A DNA stretch of 64,000 nucleotides, taken from Cryptomeria japonica (taxonomy: Eukaryota > Streptophyta > Pinopsida > Cupressales > Cupressaceae). The position numbers were made by a program, and so were the translations under genes. Location: NCBI RefSeq assembly GCF_030272615.1, contig NC_081412.1:340059870-340123869 (forward strand), written 5' to 3'. Of the stretch, positions 59,386 through 64,000 are shown in pieces (position 1 is the first letter of the stretch; the number at the start of each line of letters is the position of its first letter). The notes under the pieces are model-generated. The model was not told the origin of the DNA. It did no database searches and worked only from the letters and a program-made list of their open reading frames with translations.

Positions 59386-61319
59386 GTGGCCTGTTGGCTA
59401 GTGTTTTTCATTTGCTCTTACATGTTTTCATCTGTTAGTTTTTGCTCCAAAACTTTAATTATTTCTGGAACATTTGGGTTTGGAGAACGAGCAAAGATCT
59501 GGTTTTTTATTTTAGATGTTATAAGTTGTAGGGTTGGGTAATTCATAAGTTTGGATTGTGGGTGGTATGGGGTTGATTTGTACTGCGTTTATGCATAGTG
59601 GAAGACTGCAATTTTGTATACTTAAATTTCCGCATTTATATAATGAAAAAATATTTACCGATAATTTTTTTTTTTGGTAAATTTGGATATATTCTGAAAA
59701 TGAATTAAATGCCTGTTAGGAATTCATGTTATATCCAGTTGAATTTTAATGTGGATTTCATTCTTAATGGAATATTGATTTGGAAATTGAATAGATGTGA
59801 ATGTCGTAAACAAGTGCTTTATTTAATTTTCATTCAATGATTTTGCAAGTACTTATGATGTCGATTTTCTCAAAGATTGTTTGAATGCAGACTTAGTGAA
59901 ATTAGATTTCCTTGCAAGAGTTATATTGTGTTATTTCTGGTCTATGGTTCAGTCATCCTGTGGTGGCATATTTAGTACCTTTGACCAAGTGATATATGAT
60001 GACTTCATTGTCTTAACCATGTAGTGTCTTTGCCTTATGGTTTACCAAGAGTCAGTATGTCCTTGTTTTGACCACTTGTTTCTGGATAGTGGTGTTATGG
60101 CTATTTGCTTCGCCATAGGGTCCTCATGGAGTGACCATGTTTGTTTAGTGTCCTTTGAGAGAGTGGCTTTCAAATGGGGGTTGTGCCCAAAGAGATTGGT
60201 AGGATGACCCTTCGAATGTAAGATAATAAGTGATAATCTAATTAATTGATTAGGTGGGTAGTTCATAACATTAATAAATATATTGTACCTCGTGCATAGG
60301 TGAGTACTTGTACCAAGGCTCATAATGTAGTGAGAAGGCTTGGAATGGAAAACCGACCACCTTGTCTTCACGAAAGGCTAGTAGGGTCCACATGAGACTT
60401 AGTTGGAGCCAGAGGTTCGAGAAAGGTTAGCAGGACAATGAGCCGAGACCTATGGAGGCCGACCATGGTAACCATCGTAAGCTATGTGATGACACTCTCT
60501 CTTTAGGGTCACTTGTGTTTTGTGATGTCGATTCACTTGTGTGTGTGACGTTGTTTCACTTGTGTGTGTGATGTTGTTTCACTTGTGTATTGTGATGTTG
60601 AGTCACTTGGATTATTGTGGAGTCGTATGGAGCTGTCATGGAGTCGTATTGTTTTGTTGACCATGTCATGCTTTTGCTTGCTTGAGGGTCCTCAACTATC
60701 TCCTAGAACGGTGGGGTGGTTCCATTTTGGGAATTACATGGTTGGGTGGTAGTGCCACTTCCCATCAGATCTTCTTGTTCGTATCTTCATGCGAGGATTG
60801 GATTCGCAGGTGTTTCTGTGGATCGTGGCTCATGCTTATCTCATGGTTGGAGATGATTGTTATTTGGAGACCTATGTGGTCATTGTATCATGATCTTATG
60901 TAACCTTGTAATTGGTTAAGTTGTATCTTTACATGTATATTGAGAAGCCATGTATTGGAAGAACAATGTAATCCTATGATTGGGATGTTATTTATCAGTT
61001 TCCTTTATGTTATGTGTACATGCTTATTGAAGAGAAATTATATTGTATCCCTTCAAGCTTTCAATGGTGTAATCTGTTATTGTATATGGCTTCTTGTGAT
61101 CATTAAGTTAATGATGGATTATTGGATTAACCTTAATTGTGGAATTTATCTTTTGCTTTTAATTCTTTGTTGGTAACCCTTAAGGAATTCTGGTGTAAGT
61201 CTTCCACTTGTGTTATCGTGCATGTTGTGTTTTATGCACCTATTATGTTTATACTTTAAAAAAAAATTGTTTCACCCTTGTTGTGGGTTTTCCTTCGGGG
61301 TTCCTGGCAAGGCATTACA

Positions 61320-62826
61320 CACAACACCAGATATACGAGGAAAACCTAATATGGGAAAAACCTCGGTGAGAAATGTTGCTGGAGTATACTGCTCCAATCT
61401 AGCCTCACAATGAAACAATGGATTACAATGATTTAGGGCACCAACGCAAGGAGCACCAACCCCTGCACCAAGCTCCAACTCGATGTTGTATAATACAATT
61501 TAGATACAGTTATAGGACTTGGTTGCAAATGAGTTATGCAACACTCGATCAATGAACTTCTGCCGGTCAACAACCTCCTCTTCTTCACTGGTTCTCTCAC
61601 TGTTAGTTATCAGATTACTCTCTCTAATCACTCACCAGTTACTCCTAGCCTCTCTTCTTTCTCCCTCAGCCTCACACCACACTATGTCACTTTTGGATGC
61701 TTTCTTGACCAATCACACCTCACTGATTAGCGTAACTGTTAGACCTGCAACAGTTTACCGGTTACTCTGTCTCTATCAGTTAGACCCTCTCACCGGTTAG
61801 CTTGCTAACTCACTCTGCAACTTTCCTAGAGTAAACTCTAAGCAAGATGATCTTTCTCCTTTCTCAAGCTCTCTTCTCTCTCACTCTTGCATCAAGCATC
61901 AACTGATTTCAGTCTCGAGCTCAACTATTTTTCTTCTAGGGTTCCCACCGAAACAACATTCAAATAGAGTCGTGTTATATTTTGTCTTCACCAACTCGAT
62001 CCGTATTGATTTGATCCGATTTGCTTTTCCAGAGAGATGATCTGCATGTCATCAATCAACACCGCCAACACCTTGCATTCCAATGTGCGTTTTCTATATC
62101 TGGAGGTTTGCACCATATTTTTTCTGTGTTTCTCTATCATACGCCATTAATGACTTAGTTGTTTTCGTCAACAAATGGGTACAAAGATTAAATCTTCTTG
62201 CAGGATAAGTTAAATTGCTTGCCAACTTGTCTTCCTCAAGCCACAATCTTCTGCCATCCTCCCATGACTTGTGGGTTATTCCTAAAAGATGACCTGCTTG
62301 CTGATTGTTAAGTCGATGCACACTTCACCGACCTGTGCATGATCACCACATGGCTTCTAGCTGTCATCTTCGTCGAAATCCACCTCTACTTGGTTTGCTA
62401 TGCTGGTTTGAAATTCTTCATTGACCAAGATTGACTACCAGTTCAACTCACCTCACCGGTATAACCTAACTCCACCAGTGGGCCTTCATACCTCTTCTCT
62501 ATCGGTGGATTAGCTTGGCCTTCCACGAAACATGATGGTCCTATTACTCAGTCCATTTACCAGTAGCATTAATCTTCTCTAATTATACCAGTTTACATCC
62601 TTCAATTCTTCTCTTGCTTGCTTGCTTTGTCTTGCCGACGGTCCTGCTTTACCGGTAGATAATGCATTTCATGTGTACCAGTAACTTACCTTCAATCTGT
62701 TTACATATATATGGATTGAAATCATCATGTATTACTTCTCCTATACTGGTCACCACTTCTTTACTCACCAGTGACCATGCCAAACTAGTTGACATCAATG
62801 ACAACTTAATGCCAATAATGCCAACA
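61320..62826 (-). repeat. Copia3 5' LTR, outer piece
   Basis: Resumes the LTR interrupted at 46779, matching 32600-34153 of the other copy and ending CCAACA at 62826. TATAT follows. Confidence 0.95.
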
Positions 62827-62831
62827 TATAT

Positions 62832-62999
62832 TGCAAAAAATAACTCGAATGTGCATGCTTACATATATATGTATGATGATCCCAAAAAATAGCTCGAATG
62901 TACATACATGCATATGTATGAGGATCCAAAAAAATAACTCAAATGCACATGTGTACATATGTATATATGTATGACAATCCAAAAAAAATAACTCAAATG

Positions 63000-63030
<31 letters not shown>
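62832..63030. repeat. Tandem repeat with ACTCAAATGTACAT units, the Copia3 target
   Basis: Units of about 45-55 bp start AxAACTC(G/A)AATG(T/C)(A/G)CAT near 62838, 62888, 62933 and 62986, each ending in an A-run after GATCC/CAATCC. It finishes in (TACA)n at 63000-63027. The left flank of Copia3 (32420-32455) is another unit of the same array. Confidence 0.88.
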
Positions 63031-64000
63031 CCTCTCTGTCTTTTACTAACTCTAATATCCTTTCATGATCTTCGATAGGCAACGTCCACTTTTGGGGTCC
63101 ATGACCTCTTTTTGGTAAAGTTTCTAAATGTAATCTTGTTGCTATAACTAAGTGACAATAATGTAAAACTTTTTGGCCAGACATGTATTCAGTAAATGTA
63201 ACACCATTGTTATCTATCTTGTTTTGTTGATAATAAGTACTTTCAACAATAACTGATCCAGTGGGATATTGTTGCCCATCAACATCTTCCACTGATTCTG
63301 ACAATTTACATTTTGGTTTTGTGCATCTTAGTAGGTAATAGTCAACACCTTCTACATTGTTAGGATCTGCAACCACAACAAAAATATCACCTGTACACCA
63401 CACATTACGAACAATTAAATTATAAAGTGTATGGTAGAATGTATAAAAAATTCAAATTTAAATAAAGTACATGAAAATATGTAAGGATATTTAAATAAAA
63501 TGCAAGTGTACCTATCACAACTAAATCAAACACACATTCATAATCAATTAAATATAGAGGATCATGAATATATACAACGTCGTTGTCTTCATAAGGAGGC
63601 ATTGTGAGTAATTGTTTCATGTCCCATTGTGAAACAAATCCATCTCTAATGTTCTGACATTGTTGAATATTTGTGTTGTTTTCAATGCAATCAACACAAA
63701 AACATGATTTTTCTCTTACTTCAATCACAAGAGGTTTGTTAAGTTCTATAGACATGACTTATTTTATTGATGCAATTTCAATAGAAAAACAAGTTCTAAG
63801 TTCTCTTACTTGAATCACAAGAGGTTTGCAATGTCCTGTAGTCATCACTTGATGCAAACTTCTAATACCATTAATTGTTTGACAATTATAAGGATTGGAT
63901 CGATCAATATATTAACTTCCTAAAAATAGTGTTTGTTGTATGTCATGTCACGAACACCAAAATGATTCTTGCACCATTCTACTATTTCACTTGAATTTTG
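63030..64000 (-). pseudogene. Gene X, spliced gene of unknown function, partial
   Basis: Minus strand. The upstream part (about 63995-63770) shows IVEWCKNHFGVRDMTYNKHY and, in another frame, NPYNCQTINGIRSLHQV. Then MSIELNKPLVIEVREKSCFC with VDCIENNTN (63755-63675), DNDVVYIHDPLYLIDYECVF, and a donor GATAG|GTACAC at 63512. A 121-bp intron (63511-63391) ends TGTACAG. The next exon gives DIFVVVADPNNVEGVDYYLL, PTGSVIVESTYYQQ, HLVIATRLHLETLPKRG and LPIEDHERILELV to about 63030, then runs into the TATG repeat. The joined phase is correct. Two CxC/CxxC-like Cys groups are visible. I do not recognise the family, and the gene continues beyond the window. Confidence 0.62.

Larger units (their letters stand above)
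57688..59673 (+). mobile_element. 5'-truncated LINE fragment in Gypsy2 3' LTR
   Basis: The insert is bounded by the 12-bp duplication TTGGTAAATTTG (57676-57687 and 59674-59685). The sister LTR has the uninterrupted site. Lack of LTRs or inverted repeats, a long duplication and a LINE-type RNase H indicate a non-LTR retrotransposon copied by target-primed reverse transcription. The right end is an oligo-T run (59665 onward) after TATTTACCGATAA, not the usual oligo-A tail. The left end has two tRNA B-box-like segments. Confidence 0.88.
46780..61319 (+). mobile_element. Gypsy2: Ty3/gypsy chromovirus with 3.8-kb LTRs
   Basis: LTRs are 46780-50617 (3,838 bp) and 55485-61319 (5,835 bp, of which 1,998 bp is a LINE insertion with its duplication). 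Ends are TGTA...TTACA. CACAA flanks it (46775-46779 and 61320-61324). Internal order is gag, protease, reverse transcriptase, RNase H, integrase, C-terminal chromodomain-like end, as in Tekay-type chromoviruses. Many in-frame TAG codons inactivate it. It sits in the 5' LTR of Copia3. Confidence 0.96.
55485..61319 (+). repeat. Gypsy2 3' LTR, split by a LINE
   Basis: Matches the 5' LTR end to end except for the insertion at 57688-59673. Removing the insert and one duplication leaves 3,837 bp, one base from the 5' LTR length. The minisatellite copy is at 57200-57480. Confidence 0.95.
32456..62826 (-). mobile_element. Copia3: Sirevirus-like copia element hosting four other elements
   Basis: LTRs at 32456-34153 and (split) 46611-46779 plus 61320-62826 share ends TGTTGAAC...CCAACA on the plus strand. 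TATAT flanks both outer ends (32451-32455 and 62827-62831), though that site is in a low-complexity repeat. Coding order on the minus strand is a large gag with a coiled coil and several zinc knuckles, then protease, integrase, reverse transcriptase and RNase H. The large gag and long LTRs resemble Sireviruses. Insertions are Copia2 in reverse transcriptase, solo LTRs in integrase and gag, and Gypsy2 in the 5' LTR. Every coding part is broken. Confidence 0.92.

Noticed and set aside
62989-63030. Tyr/Cys/Met tail of the gene X frame
   Set aside because: It is read-through into TATG repeats and not part of the conserved protein.

Overview
The window is plant nuclear DNA dominated by nested transposable elements. 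The plant origin rests on the plant-type Copia, Gypsy, Helitron and LINE coding fragments and on GT-AG introns. The element density, very long LTRs and several insertion layers suggest a large-genome seed plant. A gymnosperm or conifer is my best guess, but the sequence does not prove it. No intact protein-coding gene, rRNA, tRNA or CRISPR array was found.

Layout. 1-2938: non-coding LTR-element remnant on the minus strand (internal part plus one LTR). 2939-5581: unassigned non-coding DNA with short degenerate repeats. 5582-12469: Ty1/copia element 'Copia1' (+) with target-site duplication (TSD) GCCAC, carrying a minus-oriented solo LTR at 7390-8028 (TSD ACAGT). 12470-14708: degenerate repeats. 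14709-14937: two spliced exons of a DPH6-like diphthine-ammonia ligase gene (-). 15164-15696: a MITE and a perfect 26-bp-arm foldback. 16441-16925: degenerate tandem duplication. 16985-20189: decayed Helitron Rep/helicase gene (-). 20197-31170: a spliced gene of unknown function ('gene Y', +) with TATA box, untranslated first exon and five recognisable later exon parts, broken by the Ty3/gypsy chromovirus 'Gypsy1' at 21868-29627 (TSD TTGTA).

32456-62826 is one Sirevirus-like copia element, 'Copia3' (-, TSD TATAT). It has been invaded by 'Copia2' (35438-40681, +, 5' LTR lost), a solo LTR at 41671-42315 (TSD AATCT), a solo LTR at 44020-45207 (TSD CTTAC), and 'Gypsy2' (46780-61319, +, TSD CACAA) inside its 5' LTR. 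Gypsy2 in turn carries a 5'-truncated LINE in its 3' LTR (57688-59673, 12-bp TSD). 62832-64000: the tandem repeat that Copia3 entered, then a broken spliced gene of unknown function ('gene X', -).

How it fits together: with the retroelements removed, the older locus reads Helitron RepHel (-), a short region rich in GGACT motifs, gene Y (+), then gene X (-) about 1.5 kb beyond gene Y. This arrangement of Helitron gene plus two unrecognised spliced genes is the best candidate for something undescribed. All retroelement coding regions carry stops or frameshifts, many of them explicable as C-to-T or G-to-A changes.
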